Below are positions 7,746-17,353 of a stretch of DNA of 64,000 nucleotides, one piece after another. A model generated the notes under the pieces. That model did no database searches. It was not told the DNA's origin and saw only the letters and a program-made list of their open reading frames with translations. Position 1 is the stretch's first letter, and every line of letters begins with the position of its first letter. Made by a program: the position numbers and the translations under genes. The stretch is from contig CAKOLL010000004.1 in assembly GCA_934096295.1 (NCBI GenBank), positions 1 through 64,000 on the forward strand. The letters are read 5' to 3'. This DNA comes from an uncultured Bacilli bacterium. Its GTDB lineage: Bacteria > Bacillota_I > Bacilli_A > RF39 > UBA660.

Positions 7746-9197
7746 ATGCATACATATTTAACTTACAAAAGATATATTAATGAGTTACTTAAAAATCAAA
7801 ATGAGACATCAATACCTTTACTACAAGATATTTATAGTGTGAAAGATTATGAAAGAATTTTAAAACCTGTCCTTGATACAATCAGAGAAAATCCACATGC
7901 TAGTCTAACAACATTGAGATTAAAATTATTTTTAAATAGTGGTTTAAAAGAGATTATGGATATTTTTGTTAATGATACTAAGATTACTCCGGGGGTTTTA
8001 CTTGATTTTGGGACTTTTAAAACTAGAGATACCGTTTTATGTGGATTAAGACAAGAGGTAAATATTAAAGATGGAAAAATAGTTAAAGAAGAATTACCTA
8101 TTGAACAAGATACAATTTTTGATTTAGCTTCTTCTTCAAAAACTTTTACAGCGGTAGCAATCTTGGCATTGGAAGAAGCTGGATTAATAGATGTATTTGA
8201 CCCGATAGAAAAATATGTACCTGAGTTTAATAAATTAAATAATGTTTCAATTTATGACTTATTAAAATTTAGAGTAAGAATAGTAACTGATAAAAGAGTT
8301 GATAGTGCTAAAAATAAAGATGAGGCATTACAAATACTTTATAGTGCACATCTAGATGAAAATCAAAATGTTACAAATGCTTATACAGATATGGGAGCAA
8401 TGATTTTAAGAATTGTTGTTGAACGAGTTAGTAAAATGACTTTTGATGAATTTGTTAATGAGATAATTTTTAAAAAAGCTAAAATGGAAGATACACATTT
8501 AATTGTGCCAAAACATAAATTAGAAAGAGTTGCCAATGAAAATTTATCTACGATTGTGTTTAAAGATGGAAGCTATAAAATAAATTATACAAATACCCCT
8601 GGTACACCTCATGATCCGAAAGCTATTGCAATTGGGGAATTAGATGGAGTTGCTCCGGGACATGCTGGTTATTTTTCTACTAAAAATGATATGATTAAAT
8701 TTGCTAAAGCTTTAATTAATGAAGAAATCATTTCTAAAGAGAGTTTATATTCAATGAGTAATACAGAAACTGGTTTTAAAGATGGTGATAAATATACTAG
8801 ATTTTATGGTTCCCTTGTTTATTTAAAACAACCTGATCCAGCATTTTTATCTGTATATCCTCCGTTATCTGGTAAATCCTTTATGTCTCCGGGCTTTGCA
8901 GGAACTCAACTTGTTGTGGATCCTTTAAATAAAATTACTTTATTCGTAGGTTCACCAAGGTTACATAATAGAATTTTTCAAATTCATCCCGATCAAATAC
9001 CTAACATAAAAATTGATAATCATAACATGAAAACATATACTTTAGCAAATGGTGAAGAAAAAATTGTATGTAATGACTATACTAGAGCTAAAGAGGTTAT
9101 GGTAACTTTAGCACTTGATTTAGCTATACAATATCAACTCCTAGAAAAAATATTTAAAAATGAAAAAGAAATGCATTTAGTTCGTGAGCTAAATTAA
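7746..9197 (+). CDS. beta-lactamase-fold serine hydrolase (class C/AmpH-like)
   Basis: A 483-residue member of the serine beta-lactamase-like family (PF00144). The nucleophile motif SxxK is in DLASSSKTFTAVAIL near residue 134, a YxN-type motif is probably YTD near 216, and the third motif HxG is in PGHAGYFST near 305. No signal peptide is visible, so it may act in the cytoplasm or leave by another route. Such proteins include esterases, D-aminopeptidases and carboxypeptidases; resistance to beta-lactams is not implied. It has a consensus promoter and its own terminator. Divergence from the membrane XRE regulator suggests regulated expression. Confidence 0.85.
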   Translation: MHTYLTYKRYINELLKNQNETSIPLLQDIYSVKDYERILKPVLDTIRENPHASLTTLRLKLFLNSGLKEIMDIFVNDTKITPGVLLDFGTFKTRDTVLCGLRQEVNIKDGKIVKEELPIEQDTIFDLASSSKTFTAVAILALEEAGLIDVFDPIEKYVPEFNKLNNVSIYDLLKFRVRIVTDKRVDSAKNKDEALQILYSAHLDENQNVTNAYTDMGAMILRIVVERVSKMTFDEFVNEIIFKKAKMEDTHLIVPKHKLERVANENLSTIVFKDGSYKINYTNTPGTPHDPKAIAIGELDGVAPGHAGYFSTKNDMIKFAKALINEEIISKESLYSMSNTETGFKDGDKYTRFYGSLVYLKQPDPAFLSVYPPLSGKSFMSPGFAGTQLVVDPLNKITLFVGSPRLHNRIFQIHPDQIPNIKIDNHNMKTYTLANGEEKIVCNDYTRAKEVMVTLALDLAIQYQLLEKIFKNEKEMHLVRELN

Positions 9198-9210
9198 CAT
9201 TTCTTTTTTT
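9163..9210. terminator. bidirectional terminator between convergent genes
   Basis: AAGAAATG (9166-9173) pairs with CATTTCTT (9198-9205), with an inner TTTAG/CTAAA stem. T-runs on the plus side and on the minus side allow use by both genes. The hydrolase stop codon lies inside. Confidence 0.65.
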
Positions 9211-12200
9211 AATCCTTGTTTTCGTATGATAATAAATTTTTGATGTCTTCTTTTGTAAGTTCTGATAAGATATTTTTATCACGAATTTCTCCATCAATTA
9301 ATTTATCACTTAAAACTCTTTTTTTATTTTGTAGTTCTAATATTTTTTCTTCGATAGTTCCTTTCGTAATTAAATGAATTACTTCCACAGTATTTTTTTG
9401 CCCTATTCTATGAGCTCTATCCGTTGCTTGATTTTCTGCTTGAGGATTCCACCATAAGTCTAAGTGAATTACAACGTCTGCAGTAGCTAAGTTAAGACCT
9501 GTTCCTCCAGATTTTAACATTATTAAAAATACTTTTACATCCTTACCTTCATTAAATTCATCAACCATTTTCATTCTATCTTTAGCTTTAACGCTACCAT
9601 CAATCATAAATGTTTTTATTTTTGCTTTATTTAATTTATCTTTAACAATATTTAAGGCTGTTTTAAATGAAGAAAATATTAATATTTTATGATTATTTTT
9701 TATATATTCATTTACAATACTTTCTAATTGATCTATTTTATTTGATCCGTCACTATAATTCTCATAAATAATTTTAGGATCTATACATAGTTGTCTTAGC
9801 TTAGTAAGAAGTTGTAAAATTAAGAATCGGGCTTTATTCATGCCTTCATTTTCTATAACTTTTTCCATCTCTTCTTTTACTCTTTCTAACTCTGCTACAT
9901 ACAATTTCTTTTGTTCATCTTTTAAATCAATATAAATATCATTTATTAATTTATCTGGTAGTTCTTTTACTACATCTTGTTTTTTTCTTCTTAATATAAA
10001 TGGATTTATTTGTTTACTTAAACCTTTAATTAATATGTCACTATCTTCATCAAAATCTTTTATCTTGTATTTACTTTGAAATTTAGTTAAATTTGATAAA
10101 TAACCTGGCATAATAAAATCAAATATACTCCATAATTCTAAAATTGAATTTTCTAATGGAGTTCCAGTTAGGGCAAATTTTGTATCAGCATTGATTTTTT
10201 TAACAACTTTAGTTATACCCGCCATATTATTTTTAATATTTTGAGCTTCATCTATAATCATTGTATTAAACTTTAAGTTTTCATATAATTCTTCATCTTC
10301 ACGGAGTAAACCATAAGTAGTGATTATTACATTTGTATCATTTAAATTAGATAACATTTTAATTCTTTTATCTTTTGAGCCAAGGCAAATATGTCTTTTT
10401 ATTGATGGCGCAAAACATTCAAATTCATGATCCCAGTTATAAGCTAGTGATGTTGGAACCACGATTAAAAATTTACTACTGCTGTCATCTTTAAGCATTT
10501 GTTTTAGATAATAAATTACTTGAATTGTTTTACCTAAGCCCATTTCATCTGCCAAAATTCCTCCGAAGCCTGTTTTTGATAAAGTATATAACCATTTAAC
10601 TCCAATTTTTTGATAATCCCTTAAAATACTTAGTTCATTGTCATCTAATGTTAAATTAATATCTTTATATTTATAAAATTTATTAATAAAATCATCAAAT
10701 AAATTATCAGTTTTAATAATATTATATTTTGTATTTTTTAAACTATCTAAATATATTGCTCTATATTTTAAAATGGTTCCTTTTCCTCTGATTATTTCGG
10801 CATCACTTAGTTCTAAATCATCTTTTAAGTTACTTAGTTCTTGTAAAGATTCATCTTCTAAATTTAGGATATCACCATTTTTAAGGCGATAATATTTCTT
10901 TTTATTTTTTATATTATCAAAAATATTTACTAGTTCATCACTATTTATGTTTTCTAAATTAAAATTATAACTTAAAATATTATCTTGACCAATTCTAAAC
11001 ATAGATGTAATTGATGTTTTTTTCTTAATATTAATACCTTTAAATTTTTCAGTTGTAAATATTTCATATTTGGTAGCTAACTGTTCTAACCCTTGTTCTA
11101 AAAATTCAACCTCTTTTTCAAGGTCTTTTAAAACTATTTTATTATTATCTATTTCAAAGCCCATTTTTATAATATCGTTTAAGACTTTAGTTTCATAATC
11201 AGTATCTCGCAAGACATCATCTGGTTTATCAAAATAATTAATCTCTTTTTCATCATATTTAAATAAGATATCTAAAAGAATATAATTAGTTCTTAGATCA
11301 AAATATAATTTTGTGTTAATATTCGTAGGTAAAACTATATCTGTTACAGACGAATCTATAGTGAGATTTTTTCTTACTAGCCCTAATAGACCTTTAGTAA
11401 AATTATGCATATTTTCTTTATCAATAATTAATTTATTTAAGTTATTTTCTTTTAATTCTTCGATTAGTTCTTGTTCTTTGGAATTTAAATGATATAAATT
11501 TCCTTTGTAAAGAATATATTCATAATCATTATTTATTATACATTCAATGTTTTCTAAATCAAAATCGAGTTCATAGGATTCATTGTTTTTAACTAAATTT
11601 GAAGAAATAGGAAACGTTTCTTTTATCTTATCTATTTCATAATTGTTAACTACGAAAGATACATCTTTTACTTTATTTAAAAAAGTTTTAAAGTTAGTTA
11701 CTGATATACTCCTTAAATAATAATCATTATATATATCTAAATAAGCTTCGATTATTTTTTTAGAACTATTTGAAAGATAATATTTTTCGGGATTATAAGT
11801 AAAATTTTTACCAAAGTATACTTCTCCGAAGCCACTTTCATAAGCTACTTTAAAGGCACTAGCATGATTTCCTAAAGTATATAATTTATTTTCTCCGAGC
11901 ATTATTTTTACATTAAAGTCAGTATAAGATCTCGAATAATAATAGTTACTTAGTTTTTCAGTGGTATTTATAATTAAACAAACTTGTAATTCTTTTTTTA
12001 TAAGAGTTTTTTCATCGGGGATAAATTTATTTAAGATATTTTCTGTTATTTTATGAATATTTATGATGGATCCTTTAAAAAGAATTTCATAATAATTTAC
12101 AAATACTGCCCCGATGTGTTTACAACTTTGAAAATTACGATAAGCTTTACAATCACATGTAGTTCTAACTATTTCTTTATTGTTTTCAATTACTATTGTT

Positions 12201-12403
12201 ACATCATAATATGTTGGTTTTGATTCAGAATCAACCTCGAAATGAAAGGCTTTTAGACTACTATAAGTCCCTTGAGTTTCTTTTTGTTCTATAAATGAGA
12301 TTTTTTCTTTATCATAGTTTTTTCCTTTGACAATATCAGATATATTTACATATCCACGTAGATTAGTTTTATTTATTAAGTCTTCAAAATTCTCTATTTG
12401 CAT
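9209..12403 (-). CDS. SWI2/SNF2-family DNA translocase with SWIM zinc finger
   Basis: A 1064-residue ATPase of the SNF2 superfamily. The N-terminal SWIM finger has the pattern CDC, 8 residues, CKH (near residues 92-105). A long family-specific middle region follows. The helicase core contains DEMGLGKTIQ (motif I), DEAQ (motif II), LTGTP (motif III) and the C-terminal GTGLNLA and QATDRAHRIGQ motifs. The start ATG at 12403 has a GGAGG site; the upstream in-frame codon at 12430 lies before the predicted transcription start and is rejected. Bacterial members are thought to remodel protein-DNA or RNA polymerase complexes; the precise role here is unknown. Confidence 0.92.
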   Translation of the reverse strand: MQIENFEDLINKTNLRGYVNISDIVKGKNYDKEKISFIEQKETQGTYSSLKAFHFEVDSESKPTYYDVTIVIENNKEIVRTTCDCKAYRNFQSCKHIGAVFVNYYEILFKGSIINIHKITENILNKFIPDEKTLIKKELQVCLIINTTEKLSNYYYSRSYTDFNVKIMLGENKLYTLGNHASAFKVAYESGFGEVYFGKNFTYNPEKYYLSNSSKKIIEAYLDIYNDYYLRSISVTNFKTFLNKVKDVSFVVNNYEIDKIKETFPISSNLVKNNESYELDFDLENIECIINNDYEYILYKGNLYHLNSKEQELIEELKENNLNKLIIDKENMHNFTKGLLGLVRKNLTIDSSVTDIVLPTNINTKLYFDLRTNYILLDILFKYDEKEINYFDKPDDVLRDTDYETKVLNDIIKMGFEIDNNKIVLKDLEKEVEFLEQGLEQLATKYEIFTTEKFKGINIKKKTSITSMFRIGQDNILSYNFNLENINSDELVNIFDNIKNKKKYYRLKNGDILNLEDESLQELSNLKDDLELSDAEIIRGKGTILKYRAIYLDSLKNTKYNIIKTDNLFDDFINKFYKYKDINLTLDDNELSILRDYQKIGVKWLYTLSKTGFGGILADEMGLGKTIQVIYYLKQMLKDDSSSKFLIVVPTSLAYNWDHEFECFAPSIKRHICLGSKDKRIKMLSNLNDTNVIITTYGLLREDEELYENLKFNTMIIDEAQNIKNNMAGITKVVKKINADTKFALTGTPLENSILELWSIFDFIMPGYLSNLTKFQSKYKIKDFDEDSDILIKGLSKQINPFILRRKKQDVVKELPDKLINDIYIDLKDEQKKLYVAELERVKEEMEKVIENEGMNKARFLILQLLTKLRQLCIDPKIIYENYSDGSNKIDQLESIVNEYIKNNHKILIFSSFKTALNIVKDKLNKAKIKTFMIDGSVKAKDRMKMVDEFNEGKDVKVFLIMLKSGGTGLNLATADVVIHLDLWWNPQAENQATDRAHRIGQKNTVEVIHLITKGTIEEKILELQNKKRVLSDKLIDGEIRDKNILSELTKEDIKNLLSYENKD

Positions 12404-12420
12404 TAGGACCTCCAATGGAT

Positions 12421-12449
12421 ATAATATCATATATTACTATATTTAACAA
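12421..12449 (-). promoter_or_regulatory. sigma-A promoter of the SNF2 gene
   Basis: TTGTTA (12444-12449) and TATTAT (12421-12426) are 17 bases apart on the minus strand. The -10 box is 18 bases before the chosen start, giving a very short leader. Confidence 0.5.
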
Positions 12450-12499
12450 TTGTTTGATAACGTTTTTTATTAGTTTGAGAAAATTTAAAAAAATAATAC

Positions 12500-12524
12500 A
12501 AAAAAACTAGCGTTAACTAGCTTT
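12500..12524 (-). terminator. intrinsic terminator of the CPBP operon
   Basis: AAAGCTAG/CTAGTTTT stem (one G-U pair) on the minus strand, running into a T-tract. It contains the UAG stop codon of the CPBP gene. Confidence 0.7.
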
Positions 12525-13851
12525 CTTTAACTTTATATAACTTATTATCTTCAATAATAAATATATCATTTACACTACTTTTTATCATTGGATATTTTAT
12601 ATTCGTAGATGCATCTAGTAAATAACCTAAAGCAATTGAATATGGTATATCAAAAGATATAAAATTATTTATATTTTCTAAATCAGTTAATTTATTATAA
12701 TATAATTTATAGTTTGTATTATTACTTGCTATTATAAGTATGTTATCATCTATTACTACGACTCTTTCAACATTTTTAATATTAATATCTATATTTTTAT
12801 TATTTTCTTCGTCTTTTATCACTACTTGATTATTCTTTTTATAAATATGTAATATACCTTCTTTATAATTATAGTAATAATTGTCATATCCATAATAATG
12901 TGTTTCTATTAATTTTATAGTTTTTTCTTCATATTTAGGACATACATAATAATCATCTAAATTACCAGGAATAAACATAGCAAATAAACTATTAGCTAAT
13001 AAATATATTATTATTAAGAAAATAATTCCTTTACTATAATTTTTATATTCTTTGCCACTTTCCTTTTTTAATAAAATAATACTATAAAATAAATATATTA
13101 AACTTATTATGATGGATGCAATGATTGATGATGCTGTTAGGGATGTTGGTAAATTATCTGTGTAACCACAACTGGTTGTTAAGTTTACTTCACTTAATAA
13201 AACTGAAAAATCATAAAAGCCATGTAAAAATGCTAAAGCCCAGATATTTTTGGTTAAATAATAAATGGTTCCAAATAAAATACCAATAGATGTTGTTTGA
13301 ATGAATTGCATAATTGTAGTTAATACATCTTGTCCCATGAATATATTAGTTAGATGAATTGAACCAAATATTATTCCACTTGCTAATATTGAAAATAATA
13401 TTCCTTTTTTAGTATCTCCGATATTTTGTAATAATTCTTCTTCGATGATTCCTCTGAAAAATATTTCTTCAAATAATCCTATAGCTATTGTATAAAAAAT
13501 TAAACTTACAAGATTAGAATAGTTTATATTACTATTAATTAATTCTTTTGCATTTACAATAAATACTAAACATGATAATACTATGATTGGTATACATTTT
13601 AGAACGGATTTAAAAAAACTTATTTTTACTTTTTTAAATATATACCACTTTTTTTCTATTGTTAATATTACTAATGAACATAATAATACAACTGTTTCAC
13701 TAAAAAAATATCTAGTATATTTTCCATAGTTTAAGGATTTCCAAAGAGTACTTGCCAAAAGACTACCGATGGTATTAATAAAGATTTCAAATATTAAAAA
13801 TATTACAATAACTTTAACAATTAATTTTAAAATATTCTTTTTATTTTCCAT
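12517..13851 (-). CDS. CPBP-family intramembrane metalloprotease with a C-terminal extension
   Basis: A 444-residue multi-pass membrane protein. The first about 280 residues carry roughly eight membrane segments and the CAAX-protease/bacteriocin-processing (CPBP, Abi) motifs: EEIFFRG near 135, then FGSIHL and the HGFYDF motif. The last about 150 residues are soluble and beta-rich (many Tyr, Asn and Ile), unusual for the family, and face one side of the membrane. These proteases process prenylated or peptide substrates or give immunity to bacteriocins; the substrate here is unknown. It is the last gene of the ZIP-SDR-patatin-yebC operon, one base after yebC. Confidence 0.85.
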   Translation of the reverse strand: MENKKNILKLIVKVIVIFLIFEIFINTIGSLLASTLWKSLNYGKYTRYFFSETVVLLCSLVILTIEKKWYIFKKVKISFFKSVLKCIPIIVLSCLVFIVNAKELINSNINYSNLVSLIFYTIAIGLFEEIFFRGIIEEELLQNIGDTKKGILFSILASGIIFGSIHLTNIFMGQDVLTTIMQFIQTTSIGILFGTIYYLTKNIWALAFLHGFYDFSVLLSEVNLTTSCGYTDNLPTSLTASSIIASIIISLIYLFYSIILLKKESGKEYKNYSKGIIFLIIIYLLANSLFAMFIPGNLDDYYVCPKYEEKTIKLIETHYYGYDNYYYNYKEGILHIYKKNNQVVIKDEENNKNIDINIKNVERVVVIDDNILIIASNNTNYKLYYNKLTDLENINNFISFDIPYSIALGYLLDASTNIKYPMIKSSVNDIFIIEDNKLYKVKES

Positions 13852-13852
13852 A

Positions 13853-14575
13853 TTAACCTATATTTGAAACATTAGTGTATATTTGAGAAACATCTTCGAT
13901 ATCTTCAAGTAAATTATAAAGTCTATCAAATATTTCTTTATCTTCTCCTTCTAGAGTAATTTTATCTTTGGCATACATTCCAACTTCATCTATTTCATAA
14001 TCAATATTAGCTATTTCTTTTTCTAATGCATCTTTGGCAGTATTCATATCACTTGGATTTAAACTAATTGTTATAAAACCATCTTCAGATTCAATATCTA
14101 AAACATCTACGCCAGCATTTATTAGAATATCAAATATTTTTTCTTCATCATCATATTTAAATGATATTATTCCTAAATGTTCATAGTTATATGATACGGA
14201 ATTTGTAACTCCGAGTGATTTATTTACTTTATTAAATGCGGCACGGACCATACCTACAGTTCTATTTACATTATCTGTTAAACATTTGATAATTAATGTT
14301 GATGCTCCAGGGCCAAAACCTTCATATACTACTTCATGATATTCATCTTGCCCAACACCTTTAGCTTTATCTATTGCTCTTGAAATAATATCTGATGGCA
14401 CTTGATTTTTCTTAGCCTTATCTATTAATCTTTTCAAAGTTATATTGGCTTCTGGATTTGGACTACCTTTTTTTGCTGCTAAATAAATTTCTTTGGCAAA
14501 TGTTGTATACAATTTTCCTTTGGCAGCTCCTGTTTTTTGTATACTAGCCTTTCTTACTTCATATGCTCTTCCCAT
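13853..14575 (-). CDS. yebC: YebC/PmpR-family protein (TACO1-like translation factor or regulator)
   Basis: The 240-residue length and the conserved start (MGRAYEVRKASIQKTGAAKG) identify the family. PSDIISRAIDKAKG, YEGFGPGA and the C-terminal acidic ferredoxin-like domains are in place. Members were described as DNA-binding regulators; more recent work ties them to relief of ribosome stalling at proline stretches. It sits inside an operon, 14 bases after patatin and one base before the CPBP gene. The Asp/Glu-rich tail is normal for the family. Confidence 0.95.
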   Translation of the reverse strand: MGRAYEVRKASIQKTGAAKGKLYTTFAKEIYLAAKKGSPNPEANITLKRLIDKAKKNQVPSDIISRAIDKAKGVGQDEYHEVVYEGFGPGASTLIIKCLTDNVNRTVGMVRAAFNKVNKSLGVTNSVSYNYEHLGIISFKYDDEEKIFDILINAGVDVLDIESEDGFITISLNPSDMNTAKDALEKEIANIDYEIDEVGMYAKDKITLEGEDKEIFDRLYNLLEDIEDVSQIYTNVSNIG

Positions 14576-14589
14576 AAATTCTCTCTCCT

Positions 14590-15636
14590 TTAAAATAATT
14601 TTAATTTTCTCACAAACTTGTAAACCCCATAATTTTTGTTTGTATAATTTATTCTTTTTACAACATTTCTAATTTTGTAAATTTCACAATAATCAAATTT
14701 TTCTTTTTTCATAACAAACTCTAAAGCCTTTATTATTAATCTTTTTGCATTTTTAGTACTAAAGAATTTTGCCATCTCTTCTTGTTCTTTTTTAGGAACT
14801 TTTTTTAGTAATAATTCATAATACCAAATATCATGATATTTAAATATATATTTTTTGCCATCAAATTTCTTTAAAACTTTTAGAGTATCATAATAACCTA
14901 ATTTAATGTTTTCTCTGATATCTTTTTGTTTAAAATCTAGAATACTACCTAATCTTCTAGAAGGTTTTATAATAGTTATTTTATTTTTATCTTGATATGG
15001 TCTTCTTAGTCCAATAGCTTCAAGATCTATAACATATACTTTATCATAACCTTTTTCTAATAAAGAATTTGCAGGTATATAATCATGAAAACCACCATCT
15101 AAATAATAGTTATCATCTATTAATTTTTCAAATTTAAATATCGGTAAAAAACATGATGCTATTATATAATCATTTAGTTTAGAAGATGGTATGTTTTCTT
15201 TAAACATGTATCTAGGTTTAAAATCATTAAATCTAACTGTAACTAGCCCAAAATCTTTTTTACTTTTATAAAGATATTTACTTATATTAAACTCTTCAAG
15301 TTTTTTTCTTATGTTAATTGTACTTATGCCTTTATTTTTTACAATACTTTTGACATTATCAAGAATCTCCATAAGCATTTTTAAATCATATTCATTATTA
15401 TTTGTTTTCTTTATTAAGGTATCACTAAAACCTATGATTGATCCTGTGTCGTCATTGTACCAAAAGTTATATAATTCACTAAATCTATTACTGGCACACA
15501 TGGCAGCATTAAATGCTCCGATTGAAGTTCCCACGAAACCATCTACTTTTATACCGCAGTCTAAAAATGCTTTATAACATCCAACTTGATAGGCACCCCT
15601 TAAGCCCCCACCTGAAAAAGCTATGCCTACCTTCAT
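14590..15636 (-). CDS. patatin-like phospholipase
   Basis: The 348-residue enzyme shows the oxyanion-hole motif SGGGLRGAYQVG near residue 8, the nucleophile GTSIG near 37 and the catalytic DGG in LDGGFHDYIPA near 170. These define the Ser-Asp dyad of bacterial patatins, which act as lipid acyl hydrolases. No signal peptide or membrane segment is visible, so it is cytoplasmic or peripheral. Its ATG overlaps the SDR-like stop by 4 bases, indicating translational coupling. It is related to the RssA/YchK group by size. Confidence 0.92.
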   Translation of the reverse strand: MKVGIAFSGGGLRGAYQVGCYKAFLDCGIKVDGFVGTSIGAFNAAMCASNRFSELYNFWYNDDTGSIIGFSDTLIKKTNNNEYDLKMLMEILDNVKSIVKNKGISTINIRKKLEEFNISKYLYKSKKDFGLVTVRFNDFKPRYMFKENIPSSKLNDYIIASCFLPIFKFEKLIDDNYYLDGGFHDYIPANSLLEKGYDKVYVIDLEAIGLRRPYQDKNKITIIKPSRRLGSILDFKQKDIRENIKLGYYDTLKVLKKFDGKKYIFKYHDIWYYELLLKKVPKKEQEEMAKFFSTKNAKRLIIKALEFVMKKEKFDYCEIYKIRNVVKRINYTNKNYGVYKFVRKLKLF

Positions 15637-16544
15637 TTTTTCTTACCTACTTTAACTAGATATTTTTGAAATTTACGATCTTTATTCTTTACCCTTAGTC
15701 GGGCATAATATTCTGATAGAGAATCGTTTCTATAATGTATTATTTCTTCAAGTTCATCCCTATCACTACATACTGGACTATAATAATTCTTTTCTAAAAA
15801 GAGCCTTGATAAAATATATTTCCAACTTAAGCCGTTTATATCTAATAATTTATCTAGTAAATCACCATACTTTACTGGTTCTTTACTCGCAAGATTAAAG
15901 GTTTGTTTATTTAATTTTGATGCATAATTTATACCTTTTACAAAAGCATAAGCACAATCTTCTTTAGTAATAACATCCATTACGTCTTCTTTGTTTCCGG
16001 TGTATAAAAATTTTTCTTCTAAGGGATTACTTAAAACTAATGGAATACGATAAATTGTGTAGTATTTTAATTTACTTTTTATTAATTTTTCACATTCTAA
16101 TTTGGCTTTTTCAAAATAATCAAATTCATCTAATACTATACGACTTTTTACACTGGGATTTTTTATATTTTTATACATACTTGTAGTTGATGCAAAAAAT
16201 AAATGACATTTTGGATTATAATAATTAATAGCACGAATGATATTTTCACACCCTCCATAATCGATGGCCATAGATAATCCTTCTTTCATGTTTCCAAGCG
16301 GAGGCATTGCACTGGCTAGATATATTATGAAATCGTGATCTTTAACTAAAGCTTCCATTAATATACGATCTGTTACATCACCATATAAAATATTTACTCT
16401 TTTTTTAAATCTTTTTAGTCTATCGTATGAATTTTTATTTTTTAAGTCTAATACTGTTATTTCATATTTTCCTTCACTTAAAAGGTATTTAACCGTATGA
16501 ACTCCGACTGCTCCGGAAGCTCCGAGTACCAATACTTTCTTCAT
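15633..16544 (-). CDS. NAD(P)-binding extended SDR (epimerase/dehydratase-like), altered active site
   Basis: 303 residues with an N-terminal Rossmann fold (GASGAVGVHTVKYLL) and an atypical SDR organisation. The Ser of the catalytic set is present (ASTTSMY). At the YxxxK position the sequence is DYFEKAKLECE: aligned on Lys-Leu-Glu, Phe is found where Tyr is expected and the Tyr is one place early. The enzyme may therefore be a nucleotide-binding or non-redox member. It lies between the ZIP gene (14 bases) and patatin (4-base overlap). Substrate unknown. Confidence 0.8.
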   Translation of the reverse strand: MKKVLVLGASGAVGVHTVKYLLSEGKYEITVLDLKNKNSYDRLKRFKKRVNILYGDVTDRILMEALVKDHDFIIYLASAMPPLGNMKEGLSMAIDYGGCENIIRAINYYNPKCHLFFASTTSMYKNIKNPSVKSRIVLDEFDYFEKAKLECEKLIKSKLKYYTIYRIPLVLSNPLEEKFLYTGNKEDVMDVITKEDCAYAFVKGINYASKLNKQTFNLASKEPVKYGDLLDKLLDINGLSWKYILSRLFLEKNYYSPVCSDRDELEEIIHYRNDSLSEYYARLRVKNKDRKFQKYLVKVGKKK

Positions 16545-16558
16545 ATAATCTTCCCTTC

Positions 16559-17284
16559 TTATATAATGTTTATAACTATTAATATTATTATACCTAATAT
16601 TATACCATAAATAGTTTCTTTTTTATTTATTTCTGCTAAAACTTCTTTTAAAAGTTCAAACAATAGAATATGAAGTAACATTCCAAGGGTTAATGATATA
16701 ATTATCCCTTCAAGAATAGGACTTATACTTCCGAATAATAAGAAAATTAGTCCTCCGATAAAACCTGATAATATTAATACGAGTAATAAAAATCTACTTT
16801 GAGAATCTTTTTTGTAGTTTGCTATTTGAAAACCAAATGGAAGATTGTGAAGACCAATTCCAAGTAACATCAATATTCCGCTTTTAGCATCAGTAGATGT
16901 TACGCCATAAAGAGCCATTCCTTCGATTATGTTATGTAATAAAAGTGCTATTATTGTTATGGTACTAACATGTTGAATATGTTCAATATGTTCTTTTTTG
17001 TTTTCGTCGTTTTCATGATGGTCATGTTCATGATGAGGAATTAGTTTATCAATTATAATAAGGATAAATAGACCTATTAAAACGAAAAATATTAACCACC
17101 ATTTTTTTAATTCTAACAATTCCGGTAGTAAGTCAAATAATATTAAACCAATAATAACAATGCTTGCACATGAAATCGACAGTCTTGTTAAAATTGTTTT
17201 ATTTTTAACAAAATTATAAATAATTATTCCAACTAGAAAAAATAAACCACTAAAAAAAGTCAACAATAAAGCCATATAATTCAT
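16559..17284 (-). CDS. ZIP-family divalent metal transporter
   Basis: A 241-residue protein with about eight membrane segments. A His-rich cytoplasmic loop (HHEHDHHENDENKKEH) lies between segments III and IV, and the metal-path signatures HNIIEGMALYG (segment IV) and GLHNLPFG (segment V) are present. ZIP proteins bring zinc, iron or manganese into the cytoplasm. It is the first gene of a five-gene operon ending with the CPBP protease. Either ATG at 17284 or the one three codons on (17275) could be the start, since the ribosome site AAAAGAG is weak. Confidence 0.93.
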   Translation of the reverse strand: MNYMALLLTFFSGLFFLVGIIIYNFVKNKTILTRLSISCASIVIIGLILFDLLPELLELKKWWLIFFVLIGLFILIIIDKLIPHHEHDHHENDENKKEHIEHIQHVSTITIIALLLHNIIEGMALYGVTSTDAKSGILMLLGIGLHNLPFGFQIANYKKDSQSRFLLLVLILSGFIGGLIFLLFGSISPILEGIIISLTLGMLLHILLFELLKEVLAEINKKETIYGIILGIIILIVINII

Positions 17285-17299
17285 CTCTTTTCATATGTT

Positions 17300-17328
17300 A
17301 TTTTATCAAATAATATAAATTATGGCAA
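17300..17328 (-). promoter_or_regulatory. sigma-A promoter of the ZIP operon
   Basis: TTGCCA (17323-17328) and TAAAAT (17300-17305), 17 bases apart on the minus strand, just after the terminator of the upstream TasA-like gene. Confidence 0.6.
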
Positions 17329-17330
17329 TA

Positions 17331-17349
17331 AAAAACGGACCGAAGTCCA
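17331..17349 (-). terminator. intrinsic terminator of TasA-like gene 1
   Basis: GGAC-TTCG-GTCC hairpin with a stable UUCG tetraloop, then a T-run on the minus strand. Confidence 0.75.
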
Positions 17350-17353
17350 TTTA

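Noticed and set aside
12404..12430. Upstream start for the SNF2 gene
   Set aside because: It would precede the predicted transcription start, and the ATG at 12403 has GGAGG.
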